64,000 bases of DNA. Source: Phormidium tenue FACHB-1052 (lineage in GTDB: Bacteria > Cyanobacteriota > Cyanobacteriia > Phormidesmidales > Phormidesmidaceae). The DNA is taken from the NCBI RefSeq assembly GCF_014696675.1, contig NZ_JACJQN010000001.1:558001-622000 (forward strand), in the 5' to 3' direction. Within the stretch, counting starts at the first letter, position 1; the number at the start of each line of letters is the position of its first letter. Both the position numbers and the translations under genes were made by a program. The notes beneath the pieces are model-generated. The model saw nothing but the letters and a program-made list of their open reading frames with translations. It was not told the origin of the DNA and searched no databases. Shown piece after piece: positions 27,352 through 37,787 of this stretch.

Positions 27352-30300
27352 CTAGTCTCTGGATTGGGAGAGCCAGACTCGTAGTAGTGACAGCAGTTGC
27401 TCCATTTCGACCGGTTTCGTAATGTAATCGGTTGCACCTGCTTCCAGACATTTTTCGCGATCGCCTTTCATGGCTTTAGCCGTGAGGGCAATCATCGGTA
27501 AATCGGCAAACTGACTAATCTGTCGGATTGCCCCCATGGTTTCATAGCCGTCCATTCCAGGCATCATAATATCCATCAGTACTACATCAACATCAGGATT
27601 TGCCTGCAAAACACTGATGCCATCTTGGCCGCTTTCGGCGTAGAGCACCTGCATTTGCTGACGCTCTAACAGGCTGGTAAGGGCAAAGATGTTGCGAACA
27701 TCATCATCTACAATCAGCACTTTTTTGTCTGCCAGAATCGGATCGTTCCGCCGTAGTTGTTCTAGCATCGACCGTTGGTGATCAGGTAGGTTTGCCTGAA
27801 TCCGGTGGAGGAACAGACTGGTTTCGTCGAGCAGGCGTTCGGGCGATCGCGCATCCTTGATGATCAAGGTGTCAGACAGGCGGTGCAGTTCTGTTTCTTC
27901 CTGAGTGGTTAGATCTTTGCCCGTGTAGACGATGATTGGCAGGCGACCTAGGTTCGGTTCGCGTTTGATTTGTTCGAGTAGCTCAAAATCCTTAGCATCG
28001 GGCAGCATCAGATCGAGAACTACACAATCAAACTGTTCGGCGCGAATAGCGGCTAGGGTTTCGGCAGCGGTGGCCACTGCCGTGATGCTGACATCGCTAT
28101 TTCCAATCAAATCGACGATGCTTTGGCGTTGCTGGTCGTCGTCTTCTACCACTAGCAAGCTCTTGACTAACCGTTCCACAAACTCTTTCATGCTGGCCAG
28201 GGCATTGAGCAGAGATTCACTGCTGACGGGTTTTTGGAGGTAGGCGATCGCGCCCTGTCGCAAGCTGCGACCCTGCCCATCTTCTACGGTCATGATGTGA
28301 ACCGGAATGTGGCGAGTATCAGGGTCGTGCTTGAGATAGTTGAGCACGGTCCAACCGTCCAAAACGGGTAACCGGATGTCAAGCATGATGGCGGAGGGTT
28401 GAAATTCTCGCGCCATCTGGAGTCCCACATCTCCCCGGGTGGCAACTAAGCCTTTGAAGCCGTGTTCCCGCGACAGATCGAGCAAGATGCGGGCGAAGTT
28501 AACATCATCTTCAATGATGAGCAAAGAGCGATCGTCGGGTTGAATCGAAACGCGATCGTCTTCCAGCATCGGATCAACTGAAAAGGTACCCACCTGAGTT
28601 GCGGTGACAGAAATAGCATCTCGGATTCCCCCTGACGGGGCGGGTGACGCGACTTCTGGGGGGCGCAGGGCGATCGTCGAGTTAACCGGGTAAGCCGTGG
28701 AGCCCGCTCTGCGAGTTTCTACCGGCATGGTTCTCTGCTCCCTACCGTCCCATCTGCCTGTCTCCCCGTTCTCCTGGCGCTCCACATAGGTCAATGGCAA
28801 ATATAGGGTAAACGTACTGCCCTGACCCAGTTCACTCATCAGGCGAATTTCACCTCCCAAAAGCTGGGCGATTTCCCGGCTAATCGACAGGCCTAAACCG
28901 GTGCCACCATAGCGGCGGCTCGTTGTTCCATCTTCCTGCTGGAAGGCTTCAAAGATAATCTGCTGCTTCTCGGGAGCAATGCCGATGCCCGTATCGGTCA
29001 CCGCAAAGGCAATTACTTGATCCGCCTGATTTAATCTGGCTTTCTCTAGACTCCAGCCTTGGGTAACAACGCTAATTTCTAACTCGACTTGTCCCCGCTC
29101 TGTGAACTTGAAGGCGTTTGCCAGCAGGTTTTTTAACACCTGTTGCAGCCGCTTGGCATCGGTGTAGAGGGTGCGTGGTAGTTGCTCGCTGAAGCGCATG
29201 GAAAAATCGAGTTTGCGATCGATGGCAACCTGGCGAAAGGTACGCTCTAGATGAACTTGCAGATCGGCGAACAGGATCGGCTCGGCATTGACTGAAATGG
29301 TGCCGGATTCGATCTTCGCCAGATCGAGGATGTCGTTAATCAGCCCTAGCAGGTCATTGCCCGCGGAGTAAATGGTCTGAGAATATTCCACCTGCTTGTG
29401 GGTCAAGTTATTCTCGCTGTTGTCAGACAGCAGTCGCGCCAGAATCAGCAAGCTGTTCAGCGGAGTTCGGAGTTCGTGGGACATGTTTGCCAGAAACTCA
29501 GACTTGTATTTAGATGTGAGCGCTAGCTGTTCAGCTTTCTCTTCCAAAGACAATCGCGCCTGCTCAATTTCGCTGTTTTTGCGCTCCACTTCCCTGTTCT
29601 GCTTCGCCAATAGTTCGGCTTTTTCTTGTAGTTCTTCGTTGGTCCGTTGTAGTTGCTCTTGCTGGCTCTTGAGTAAGTCTTCTGACGCTTTCAAGGATTG
29701 CGCCTGCTGCTCCAAACGCCGGTTGGTGTCGGTGAGCTCAGTTTGCTGGCCCTGCATTTCTTCTGCCAGAGATTGGGACTGTTTGAGCAGTTCCTCGGTT
29801 CGCATACTGGCGGCGATCGTGTTGAGAACGATCGCGATACTTTCGGTCAATTGGTCAAAGAAGGTGAGGTGAATTTCATTAAAGCGGTTGAAGGACGCGA
29901 GTTCGACTACTGCCGTCACTTGCCCCTCAAACAGAACGGGCAGCACGACCACATTCATCGGCGAAGCTTCACCCAGGCCAGAATTGATTTTGATGTAGTC
30001 TGAGGGCACCTCAGTGACCAGAATTCGCTCTTTCTCCAGGGCACATTGTCCGACCAAGCCTTCGCCGAGATAGAAGCGATTGGCTAGACTCTTGCGCTCT
30101 CGATAGGCGTAGGTGCTGAGCAATTTCAGGATTGGTGGATGGATCTCGCTGGTTTCTAGCAGGTAGAATACGCCGTGTTGAGCGGATACCAGAGGAGCCA
30201 GTTCGGACAAGATCAGCTTGGAAACCGTTTCCAGGTCGCGCTGACCCTGCAACATCCGCGTAAATTTTGCCAGGTTGGTTTTGAGCCAGTCTTGCTCGAT

Positions 30301-33300
30301 GTTTTTCTGGGTGGTTTCGCGCAGGTTGGCAATCATCTGGTTGACGTTGTCTTTCAGAATGGCAACTTCGCCCTGGGCCTCAACCGCAATCACCCGCGTC
30401 AAATCGCCCTTGGTCACGGCGGTTGCCACTTCGGCGATCGCGCGTACCTGAGTGGTCAAGTTGGCCGCCAGTTCATTCACGTTGTCGGTCAAATCACGCC
30501 AGGTGCCTGATGCCCCCGGCACTTTCGCCTGACCACCCAGTTTTCCTTCAATCCCTACTTCCCGGGCTACGGTTGTCACCTGATCGGCGAAGGTTGCCAG
30601 CGTGTCGATCATCTCGTTGATCGTGTCGGCCAGGGTTTCAATTTCCCCTTTGGCATCCAGCATCAGCTTCTGTTTTAGGTTGCCGTTGGCGACGGCAGTC
30701 ACGACCTTAGCGATGCCTCGAACCTGCGCCGTCAGGTTGCCGGCCATGGAGTTGACGTTATCGGTCAGATCTTTCCAGATACCGGCTACGCCAACTACCT
30801 GGGCTTGACCGCCCAGTTTGCCTTCGGTGCCCACTTCGCGCGCCACCCGCGTTACCTCGGAGGCAAAGGAACTCAGCTGATCCACCATCGTGTTGACGGT
30901 GTTTTTCAGTTCAAAAATCTCACCGCGCACATCTACGGTAATTTTCTTGGACAGGTCGCCGTTGGCGATCGCGGTTGAGACCTCGGCAATGTTCCGCACC
31001 TGCGCCGTCAGGTTGCCGGCCATCGAGTTTACCGAGTCGGTCAGGTCTTTCCAGGTGCCGGCAACCCCAGACACCTGCGCCTGTACACCCAGTTTGCCTT
31101 CGGTGCCCACCTCCCGCGCCACCCGCGTTACCTCAGAGGCAAAGGAGTTGAGCTGATCCACCATGATGTTGATGGTGCTTTTTAGGTCAAGAATCTCACC
31201 TTTGACATCGACCGTGATTTTCTTGGAGAGATCGCCGTTCGCCACCGCCGTTGTGACTTCGGCAATGTTCCGCACCTGCGCCGTCAAACTACCCGCCATG
31301 AAGTTTACCGAGTCGGTCAGATCTTTCCAGGTGCCCGCCACCCCAGGCACCTCTGCCTGGACGCCCAACTTCCCTTCGGCGCCGACTTCCCGCGCCACCC
31401 GCGTCACCTCCGAGGCAAAGGAATTCAACTGATCCACCATCGTATTGACGGTGTTTTTCAGCTCCAAGATTTCGCCCTTAACATCCACCGTGATTTTCTT
31501 GGACAAGTCGCCGTTGGCCACAGCGGTTGTCACTGCGGCGATGTTCCGCACCTGGGCCGTCAAACTGCCGGCCATGAAGTTGACGGAATCGGTTAGATCT
31601 TTCCAGGTGCCAGCCACGCCGCGGACATCAGCCTGCACACCCAGCTTGCCTTCGGCACCCACTTCTCGGGCCACCCGCGTTACCTCAGAGGCAAAGGAGC
31701 TGAGCTGATCCACCATGATGTTGATGGTGTTTTTCAGCTCCAAGATTTCACCTTTCACCTGCACGGTAATCTTCTTGGACAGGTCACCGTTGGCGATCGC
31801 CGTTGCCACGTCAGCAATGTTTCGCACCTGCCCGGTGAGGTTGCCTGCCATCGAGTTCACATTGTCGGTCAAATCCTTCCAGGTGCCGGCAACGCCAGGA
31901 ACTTCCGCCTGCACGCCCAGTTTCCCTTCCGTTCCCACTTCCCGTGCGACCCGCGTTACCTCAGAGGCAAAGGAACTGAGTTGATCCACCATCGTATTGA
32001 TCGTGTTCTTCAGTTCCAGAATTTCACCTTTGACATCCACCGTGATTTTCTTGGACAAATCGCCGTTGGCCACAGCGGTTGTCACCTCGGCAATATTCCG
32101 CACCTGCGCTGTCAGGTTGCCCGCCATCGAGTTCACGGAATCGGTCAAATCCTTCCAGGTGCCAGCCACCCCGCGCACCTCGGCCTGGACGCCCAGTTTC
32201 CCTTCAGTGCCCACCTCCCGCGCCACCCGCGTCACCTCCGAGGCAAAGGAGTTGAGTTGATCCACCATGATGTTGATAGTGCTTTTCAGGTCGAGGATTT
32301 CGCCTTTTACGTCTACCGTAATTTTTTTGGAAAGATCGCCATTGGCCACAGCGGTGGTCACTTCGGCAATATTCCGCACCTGCGCCGTCAAACTACCCGC
32401 CATGAAGTTTACTGAGTCAGTCAAATCCTTCCAGGTGCCAGCAACGCCACGCACTTGCGCCTGCCCGCCCAGTTTGCCATCGGCTCCCACTTCCCGCGCT
32501 ACCCGCGTCACCTCAGAGGCAAAGGAGTTCAACTGATCCACCATTGTGTTGACGGTGTTTTTCAGCTCCAGAATTTCACCTTTGACATCGACCGTGATTT
32601 TGCGGGACAGGTCACCATTGGCGATCGCCGTTGCCACTTCAGCAATGTTTCGCACCTGCCCGGTCAAATTGCCCGCCATCAGGTTTACGTTGTCCGTCAG
32701 ATCTTTCCAGGTGCCAGCAACGCCAGGCACTTCCGCCTGCACGCCCAGCTTTCCTTCGGTGCCCACTTCCCGCGCCACCCGCGTTACCTCAGAGGCAAAG
32801 GAATTCAGCTGATCCACCATCGTGTTGACGGTGTTTTTCAGCTCCAGAATTTCACCTTTGACATCGACCGTAATTTTGCGGGACAGGTCACCGTTGGCGA
32901 TCGCCGTTGCCACTTCGGCAATGTTTCGCACCTGTCCGGTCAAGTTACCGGCCATGAAGTTTACCGAATCGGTCAGGTCTTTCCAGGTGCCCGCCACGCC
33001 GCGCACCTCGGCCTGGCCGCCCAGCTTACCCTCAGCGCCCACTTCCCGCGCCACCCGCGTCACCTCAGAGGCAAAGGAGTTGAGTTGATCCACCATTGTG
33101 TTGATGGTGCTTTTCAGGTCAAGAATTTCGCCTTTAACATCCACCGTAATTTTCTTGGACAAATCACCGTTTGCCACAGCGGTCGTCACTTCGGCAATGT
33201 TTCGCACCTGCGCCGTCAGGTTCCCCGCCATCGAGTTCACGGAATCCGTCAGGTCTTTCCAGGTGCCAGCTACCCCAGGCACCTGCGCCTGCACACCCAA

Positions 33301-34092
33301 CTTTCCTTCGGTTCCCACTTCCCGCGCCACCCGCGTCACCTCAGAGGCGAAGGAGTTGAGCTGATCCACCATGATGTTGATGGTGCTTTTCAGGTCAAGA
33401 ATTTCGCCTTTGACATCGACCGTAATTTTCTTGGAGAGGTCGCCGTTGGCCACAGCGGTCGTCACTTCGGCAATGTTCCGTACCTGCGCCGTCAGGTTCC
33501 CCGCCATCGAGTTCACGTTATCGGTCAAATCTTTCCAGGTGCCAGCCACCCCTTTGACTTCGGCCTGCACGCCCAGTTTCCCCTCGGTTCCCACTTCCCG
33601 CGCCACTCGCGTCACCTCAGAAGCAAAGGACTGCAGCTGGGCCACCATTGTGTTGACAATTTGTGCCGTTTGCAGAAACTCCCCTTGCAGCGATCGCCCT
33701 TCGATCTCCGTTGCGATCGCCTGCGACAGGTCACCATTGGCTACGGATCGGATTACCCGTGTAATCGCCGCCATGGGCTGCACTAAATCCACAATCAGCG
33801 TGTTGATTGACCCTTCACAGGCTTTCCACGACCCTTTTGCTCCACCTAACGAAGCCCGTTCGTTCGTCTTGCCCTCTTTCCCCACCACTCCGCTGATCCG
33901 CTCTAGCTCCGTCGCGATCTGCTCGTTCTTGTCAATGATGTCATTGAGCGTATCAGCAACTTTTCCGGCGATCCCCGTCTGATCAACCGGCATTCGCACT
34001 GAAAAATTTCCTTTCTTCACTTCGGTCAAAACTTTAAGCAGTTGCTTCAGGTCGAAGCTATTGGTCTCAGTGAGGGTTTGAGCGGTTGTCAT
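27352..34092 (-). CDS. Giant soluble hybrid histidine kinase with twelve tandem HAMP-type units, GAF and three receivers
   Basis: 2246-residue protein without transmembrane segments. N-terminal HAMP-like helices lie at about residues 15-56 and 103-155. Twelve tandem units of exactly 92 residues follow (about 156-1259), each with AREVG-x-EGKLG, a short linker ([10 protein letters not shown]), and a HAMP core ([17 protein letters not shown]). Next come a GAF domain (about 1275-1430), a coiled coil (1430-1530), HisKA with His1539 (MSHELRTP), HATPase (about 1645-1770, [14 protein letters not shown]), and REC1 (Asp1905), REC2 (Asp2027), REC3 (Asp2174). The architecture is that of group III (Nik1/Os-1-like) kinases, which sense osmotic or envelope stress through poly-HAMP arrays; those commonly have about five to seven repeats. 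Followed by a second hybrid kinase gene. Confidence 0.93.
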   Translation of the reverse strand: MTTAQTLTETNSFDLKQLLKVLTEVKKGNFSVRMPVDQTGIAGKVADTLNDIIDKNEQIATELERISGVVGKEGKTNERASLGGAKGSWKACEGSINTLIVDLVQPMAAITRVIRSVANGDLSQAIATEIEGRSLQGEFLQTAQIVNTMVAQLQSFASEVTRVAREVGTEGKLGVQAEVKGVAGTWKDLTDNVNSMAGNLTAQVRNIAEVTTAVANGDLSKKITVDVKGEILDLKSTINIMVDQLNSFASEVTRVAREVGTEGKLGVQAQVPGVAGTWKDLTDSVNSMAGNLTAQVRNIAEVTTAVANGDLSKKITVDVKGEILDLKSTINTMVDQLNSFASEVTRVAREVGAEGKLGGQAEVRGVAGTWKDLTDSVNFMAGNLTGQVRNIAEVATAIANGDLSRKITVDVKGEILELKNTVNTMVDQLNSFASEVTRVAREVGTEGKLGVQAEVPGVAGTWKDLTDNVNLMAGNLTGQVRNIAEVATAIANGDLSRKITVDVKGEILELKNTVNTMVDQLNSFASEVTRVAREVGADGKLGGQAQVRGVAGTWKDLTDSVNFMAGSLTAQVRNIAEVTTAVANGDLSKKITVDVKGEILDLKSTINIMVDQLNSFASEVTRVAREVGTEGKLGVQAEVRGVAGTWKDLTDSVNSMAGNLTAQVRNIAEVTTAVANGDLSKKITVDVKGEILELKNTINTMVDQLSSFASEVTRVAREVGTEGKLGVQAEVPGVAGTWKDLTDNVNSMAGNLTGQVRNIADVATAIANGDLSKKITVQVKGEILELKNTINIMVDQLSSFASEVTRVAREVGAEGKLGVQADVRGVAGTWKDLTDSVNFMAGSLTAQVRNIAAVTTAVANGDLSKKITVDVKGEILELKNTVNTMVDQLNSFASEVTRVAREVGAEGKLGVQAEVPGVAGTWKDLTDSVNFMAGSLTAQVRNIAEVTTAVANGDLSKKITVDVKGEILDLKSTINIMVDQLNSFASEVTRVAREVGTEGKLGVQAQVSGVAGTWKDLTDSVNSMAGNLTAQVRNIAEVSTAIANGDLSKKITVDVRGEIFELKNTVNTMVDQLSSFASEVTRVAREVGTEGKLGGQAQVVGVAGIWKDLTDNVNSMAGNLTAQVRGIAKVVTAVANGNLKQKLMLDAKGEIETLADTINEMIDTLATFADQVTTVAREVGIEGKLGGQAKVPGASGTWRDLTDNVNELAANLTTQVRAIAEVATAVTKGDLTRVIAVEAQGEVAILKDNVNQMIANLRETTQKNIEQDWLKTNLAKFTRMLQGQRDLETVSKLILSELAPLVSAQHGVFYLLETSEIHPPILKLLSTYAYRERKSLANRFYLGEGLVGQCALEKERILVTEVPSDYIKINSGLGEASPMNVVVLPVLFEGQVTAVVELASFNRFNEIHLTFFDQLTESIAIVLNTIAASMRTEELLKQSQSLAEEMQGQQTELTDTNRRLEQQAQSLKASEDLLKSQQEQLQRTNEELQEKAELLAKQNREVERKNSEIEQARLSLEEKAEQLALTSKYKSEFLANMSHELRTPLNSLLILARLLSDNSENNLTHKQVEYSQTIYSAGNDLLGLINDILDLAKIESGTISVNAEPILFADLQVHLERTFRQVAIDRKLDFSMRFSEQLPRTLYTDAKRLQQVLKNLLANAFKFTERGQVELEISVVTQGWSLEKARLNQADQVIAFAVTDTGIGIAPEKQQIIFEAFQQEDGTTSRRYGGTGLGLSISREIAQLLGGEIRLMSELGQGSTFTLYLPLTYVERQENGETGRWDGREQRTMPVETRRAGSTAYPVNSTIALRPPEVASPAPSGGIRDAISVTATQVGTFSVDPMLEDDRVSIQPDDRSLLIIEDDVNFARILLDLSREHGFKGLVATRGDVGLQMAREFQPSAIMLDIRLPVLDGWTVLNYLKHDPDTRHIPVHIMTVEDGQGRSLRQGAIAYLQKPVSSESLLNALASMKEFVERLVKSLLVVEDDDQQRQSIVDLIGNSDVSITAVATAAETLAAIRAEQFDCVVLDLMLPDAKDFELLEQIKREPNLGRLPIIVYTGKDLTTQEETELHRLSDTLIIKDARSPERLLDETSLFLHRIQANLPDHQRSMLEQLRRNDPILADKKVLIVDDDVRNIFALTSLLERQQMQVLYAESGQDGISVLQANPDVDVVLMDIMMPGMDGYETMGAIRQISQFADLPMIALTAKAMKGDREKCLEAGATDYITKPVEMEQLLSLLRVWLSQSRD
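30316..33627 (-). repeat. Twelve tandem 276-bp repeats encoding HAMP-type units
   Basis: The gene region encoding residues 156-1259 consists of twelve in-frame copies of exactly 276 bp. Units 1-10 (upstream end, high coordinates) are very similar in DNA as well as protein; units 11 and 12 (about 30316-30867) are diverged. Variants come in two interchangeable blocks, [22 protein letters not shown] and [22 protein letters not shown] being split among units in a mosaic order, which indicates duplication and gene conversion. Confidence 0.9.
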
Positions 34093-34606
34093 AAACTTCT
34101 ACGGCTGCTTGTGGTGAGGATGGTGATAAAAAAAGATGATGCTGAATCCAATTTTGCAAGTAACCCCCCATCCCCAACCCCTTTTTCCAAAAAGGGCGAA
34201 GGGGAGCCGGATTCAATGTTCCTCTCCCGCTCTGGGAGAGGAATTTGGGGTTAAGGGCTACAAAAGTGGGACGCATCCGATGACGCTTGAGACCGTGAGG
34301 TAGTAGGTTTCTACAGCGAAAGGCTTTTCAAAGGACAAACACGCTCCCCCTTATGGATCATCTACCGCAAAGGATAGAATCGGCTTCATACCTTGGACAG
34401 AAGGCTAAATTATCATTGATCAGTCTAAAGAGAGATGTCGATATAGCAGTTTTGGCTCAATTTAGGTAGGCTAGCCATTACGCTTAAATTTACACAATAG
34501 TTGCTTGCAGGCTGGATGGCGAGTAGTTGGCAATGGATCGTAATTACATTTCCGACTGTTAGTTATCTACTGCCCATACCAGCTCCCCTACTAACCCGCA
34601 ATTCCC
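34093..34606. other. Upstream region of the giant kinase gene with two hairpins
   Basis: 514 bp lacking a supported gene. Two strong inverted repeats stand close together: CCCTTTTT/AAAAAGGG at 34179-34196 and TTCCTCTCCC/GGGAGAGGAA at 34219-34243. The second type is a familiar motif of cyanobacterial intergenic repeats. The region between about 34330 and 34560 is AT-richer and probably carries promoters for the kinase operon and the next gene. Confidence 0.5.
34219..34243. repeat. Palindromic intergenic repeat (CTCTCCC/GGGAGAG type)
   Basis: A perfect 10-bp stem TTCCTCTCCC (34219-34228) and GGGAGAGGAA (34234-34243) with a 5-nt loop, preceded by a second hairpin at 34179-34196. No coding role is visible. 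Confidence 0.6.
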
Positions 34607-34939
34607 TTGGACGACCAATCCTTACCGAATGAATCGAGTCAGTGGGGAATCAATTTACCCCAACTGGTCGAAGCTGTAGTTCAAGCTGTCACAAAAGTCG
34701 GTGAAAGCCGGGACTTAGAGACTGCCTTAGCCATTCGGGATGAAATCCGGCGCTTACCGGACGAGCTAGTGACCGAGGTTTTGAATCAGTTGATTCTAAG
34801 ATTAATTTTTATTGATCTGCCGCTGTGTCGTTGGTTTGTGCTAGACGTGTTTTTGCATGATGCTGATCCAGAGGCAAAAGCTGATGTCGCCGAGCGAATT
34901 AATATGTTGATGACAGATTTGCGATCGCAGCAAAAATGA
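34607..34939 (+). CDS. Hypothetical protein
   Basis: 110-residue frame that begins at a TTG at 34607; the start has no clear ribosome site and could be elsewhere. The composition is protein-like and mostly helical: LPQLVEAVVQAVTKVGESRD, then LPDELVTEVLNQLILRLIF, and an acidic C-terminus DADPEAKADVAERINMLM. No family is recognised and no operon partner is evident. Confidence 0.5.
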   Translation: MDDQSLPNESSQWGINLPQLVEAVVQAVTKVGESRDLETALAIRDEIRRLPDELVTEVLNQLILRLIFIDLPLCRWFVLDVFLHDADPEAKADVAERINMLMTDLRSQQK

Positions 34940-35201
34940 TTTTTTTCGTACAGTAGCCCAAGCTTGATTGCTTACTATAAGGTTGTGAATAAGCAACCAA
35001 GGCAGGATGCCTTGAATCAAATAGACTGATTCATTCACGCAACACGCCCGCTCTAGTCATACCCGCTGTTGCCCCATTGGCCTGACATTGAGCATCGCAC
35101 TATATTCAGGCATCAGATGGATGTGGCGCTCTTATGCCAGTTTCTTGACCAGTTACAAGCATTACATTCAGCGGGAGCTTGCGTTTACCGACTAGGCTCG
35201 C

Positions 35202-35588
35202 CTAATCCGTCCAGACCACCTGGCGTTCTGACTTGGTGCGATAGCCCGTTTGCTCCTGAATGATCCGGCCTGACTGAGCGGGGTCAAAGTAGCGATCAAA
35301 ATCGGCTCGTAAACGGGCATGGGTGACTTCGGCCTGGTCAAGGTCGCGGCGCACTACCTCTAGCTGCTGCACCTGAGCCTGGAGATAAGGCACCAAACGC
35401 CCCAGTGACACCGCCGATACCAGCACTAAAAAACCGTTTACTCCTAGCCGAGCGCTCAGCTCAAACACTGGGGTGTGGCGGGCTAAGCGCCGCAAAGGGT
35501 CGGCCCGCCGCTGTCCTCGTCGCCGCTGAGGAGACATTCGATGGGCAGAAGACGTAGACAGCGAGCTACGAGATCGGGAACGGCGCAT
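35202..35588 (-). CDS. Small single-pass membrane protein with coiled coil (FtsB/DivIC-like topology)
   Basis: 128 residues from the ATG at 35588. The N-terminal 35 residues are Arg/Ser-rich and cytoplasmic, followed by one membrane segment (about 48-66, LGVNGFLVLVSAVSLGRLV), a coiled-coil stretch (about 67-100, LQAQVQQLEVVRRDLDQAE) and a short tail. This topology and size resemble division-site proteins of the FtsB/FtsL/DivIC class, but no diagnostic motif is seen, so the comparison is structural inference only. It lies between two unrelated genes. Confidence 0.65.
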   Translation of the reverse strand: MRRSRSRSSLSTSSAHRMSPQRRRGQRRADPLRRLARHTPVFELSARLGVNGFLVLVSAVSLGRLVPYLQAQVQQLEVVRRDLDQAEVTHARLRADFDRYFDPAQSGRIIQEQTGYRTKSERQVVWTD

Positions 35589-35807
35589 AGGTTAGGTGCT
35601 ATAAGCTGGCCTTTATTATGCCTGAGAATAATGAGAATAAACGCCATCTGCCTCCAGAAGTAAGCGGTTTGCCTTTTAGGCGATCGCAAATCTCCAACCT
35701 TGGTTAGAAACTCCGCTTTGAATGGCCTTTAAACATCTAAGCATTATGAAAAACCAGGAGTTGAGTTTGGGGTTAAGGCATAATAAAGGCAATGGATTTC
35801 CTACACC

Positions 35808-36569
35808 ATGCCCCGACGCATTTTTATTGGCGACATTCACGGTCACTTCGATGGTCTGCAACGGCTGTGGGAGGCGATCGCCCCAGAACCCGACGATAAA
35901 GTCTACTGTGTCGGCGACCTGATCGATCGCGGCCCTAAGAGTGCTGATGTGGTTGACTTTGTGCGCCGTAACGCCGCTGGCTGCGTGCGGGGCAACCATG
36001 AGCAGCTGATTCTCGACACCTTTGTCGACGGCAAGATCAATCCTCCCACCCTCCAGGGCTGGATCTTTAGCGGTGGTCAGGCCACTCTATCCAGCTACCA
36101 CGGCTCCGCCGCCACCCTCGAAGACCACCTTGACTGGCTGCGCCAGCTGCCCCTATACATTGACCTGGGCGATCTGTGGCTGGTGCATGCTGGGGTCAAC
36201 CCCATGCTGCCCATCGCCGAACAGAGCAGCTACGAAATGTGCTGGATCCGTGAAACCTTCCACAGCAGCCTGACGCCTTTTTTCTCCGACAAGCTGATCA
36301 TTACCGGCCACACCATTACCTTTACCTTTCCCGGCGTAGACCCTGGCCAAATCGTCGCTGGGCGCGGCTGGCTCGATATTGATACTGGCGTTTACCACCC
36401 TCGCAGCGGCTGGCTCACTGCCCTCGACTGGGATAACCAAATCGTCTACCAAGTCAATGTATTTGAGCCCATTGAACGGGTGCGATCGTGCGCCGAAGCC
36501 ATTACCTACCTCGACCCCACGCTGATCAAAAAACGTCCCCGCGACATGGTCAGCCGATCGGCGTTTTAG
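35808..36569 (+). CDS. Calcineurin-type metallophosphoesterase (serine/threonine phosphatase family)
   Basis: 253-residue cytoplasmic enzyme with the complete dimetal phosphoesterase signature: GDIHG (residues 8-12), GDLIDRG (36-42), GNHEQ (62-66), then LVHAGVNP and ITGHTITF. This set and the length match the bacterial PrpA/ApaH-like group, which dephosphorylates proteins or symmetric dinucleotides. The exact substrate cannot be told. The gene is monocistronic and followed by a hairpin at 36601-36626. Confidence 0.88.
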   Translation: MPRRIFIGDIHGHFDGLQRLWEAIAPEPDDKVYCVGDLIDRGPKSADVVDFVRRNAAGCVRGNHEQLILDTFVDGKINPPTLQGWIFSGGQATLSSYHGSAATLEDHLDWLRQLPLYIDLGDLWLVHAGVNPMLPIAEQSSYEMCWIRETFHSSLTPFFSDKLIITGHTITFTFPGVDPGQIVAGRGWLDIDTGVYHPRSGWLTALDWDNQIVYQVNVFEPIERVRSCAEAITYLDPTLIKKRPRDMVSRSAF

Positions 36570-36600
36570 CCCGCCCCTTTCCATAGAAGAATAGAAGAAA

Positions 36601-36626
36601 TGCCTGGGTAAACTTTTACCCAGGCA
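36601..36626 (+). terminator. Hairpin downstream of the phosphoesterase gene
   Basis: A perfect 10-bp stem, TGCCTGGGTA (36601-36610) with TACCCAGGCA (36617-36626), and a 6-nt loop, 32 bp after the stop codon. The T-rich stretch begins about 11 nt later (CTTTTATTT), so termination is probable but not classical. Confidence 0.6.
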
Positions 36627-36794
36627 AGAGCTAGGCTTTTATTTCAGAGTTCAGTTTTGGCTAGGGCGGCTAAAATACTGGCTTAAGTTGGTAGCGAGAC
36701 AAAACGGCTCTGGCTGGAGCAAACTTTCGGTCAAGCTCAGTTTTCGCCGTTACCGCTGCACGTTGAGTTTGAGTCGGCCCTAGGAGAATGCGTT

Positions 36795-36956
36795 GTGTTT
36801 ACTGGCCTAGACCTAGTTGTGATATTGCTGGTGTTTTTCGCGTTCTTTTACGCCACGGGCTCTAGCAAAGACTCGGAATTTAAGCTAGAGCCGCTGACGC
36901 TACTGGTGGTAACGATTGTGGTGGGGATGATCGCCGTTTCACTTCTGAACCGTTGA
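36795..36956 (+). CDS. Small two-helix membrane protein (53 residues)
   Basis: A 53-codon frame starting at a GTG at 36795, with AGGAG 8 nt upstream. It encodes two hydrophobic segments, LDLVVILLVFFAFFYA and LTLLVVTIVVGMIAVSLL, joined by a short charged turn (SSKDSEFKLE). The paired helices and good ribosome site make a real small membrane protein likely. No family is recognised. It lies between the phosphatase gene and the convergent DUF1400 gene. Confidence 0.6.
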   Translation: MFTGLDLVVILLVFFAFFYATGSSKDSEFKLEPLTLLVVTIVVGMIAVSLLNR

Positions 36957-36985
36957 GCTGGCCAAGGGCTCTCAATGGGAGAAGA

Positions 36986-37513
36986 CTACAGAAAAATTGA
37001 CAGGGGTCGCAGAAAACTGGCCAGACTATTGTAGGCATCCTGAATGCGATCGCCCTCTAGCACCACTTCTTCGGTGGGGTACTTTTGCAGCACCTCCAGC
37101 AGGGTGATCTGGTTATCGTCGCTGGCTGACAGCACCAGGGCCGATCGCAGCGCCTGGCGATCGGCCTCGCCTTTGCCGGTATGAATAGAGTCGCCGAGCT
37201 GGTCAAGCGCCCACTCTCCAGGGCCGCTGTTGAGAGAGCGATCGAGCACAACCGAGTTGACGGGCAGCGGGCGAGTTAGCAGCGATCGCAGCTCTGCCGG
37301 ATTTTGCCCCGCCTGATCGAGCAACCCGCCGAGCGGCCCAGACGATTCTCCAGTTTCGGCCAAAGCAGCCAACAGCGCTACGGGCACCGTGCGGCTAAAC
37401 CCCCGGTAATTAAGGCGCACCGACTCAGCCGCCCCCGCTGGAGCTACTAGGGCACCCAGGCCCAGGCTGATGAATACTACTGCCGTTGCGACTTGACCGG
37501 CTCGATGTTGCAT
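36986..37513 (-). CDS. Exported DUF1400 protein
   Basis: 175-residue protein with a signal peptide (about 1-28, ending near APAGAAE), starting at the ATG at 37513 with GGAGG 5 nt upstream. The mature part, with VRLNYRGFSRTVPVALLAAL, LLDQAGQNPAELRSLLTRPL and DRIQDAYNSLASFLRPL, matches the DUF1400 domain that in cyanobacteria is often fused to alpha/beta hydrolases. Here it stands alone, with no hydrolase domain and no catalytic serine motif. Periplasmic location is expected; function is unknown. Confidence 0.82.
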   Translation of the reverse strand: MQHRAGQVATAVVFISLGLGALVAPAGAAESVRLNYRGFSRTVPVALLAALAETGESSGPLGGLLDQAGQNPAELRSLLTRPLPVNSVVLDRSLNSGPGEWALDQLGDSIHTGKGEADRQALRSALVLSASDDNQITLLEVLQKYPTEEVVLEGDRIQDAYNSLASFLRPLSIFL

Positions 37514-37787
37514 CGCGACCTCCTACCGATTGTTCTGCTGACGTCACGGCTTGCCCAAAGGTTGCAGCCCTGACGCGTGTAATCAGTATAACGAGGCTGA
37601 CTCAATCGCCCAGCAAACCTGTGACGCGTTAGCCCTGTGGCCACAGGGCTAGCCGACTAATCTCAGCACTTAATGATGGGTTGAGACTAGCGGCAGAAGC
37701 GATGTAGTAGACAAAGCATTTTCTAAACATTCAGCACTCTAGTTTTTCTTATTAGAAGTGCCGCACTAGCATTTTCACTAATAGCGC

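Noticed and set aside
30316-33627. The 276-bp repeats considered as a CRISPR array or satellite.
   Set aside because: The unit length is a multiple of three, the frame is unbroken and each unit translates to the same HAMP-type domain, so it is a protein repeat.
32455-33786. A 443-codon open frame on the plus strand and a ladder of about ten 88-codon plus-strand frames within the kinase gene.
   Set aside because: They are antisense shadows of the 276-bp HAMP repeats: stop-free by codon bias, repeated at the same spacing, low-complexity in protein, and the minus-strand frame is a complete recognised kinase.
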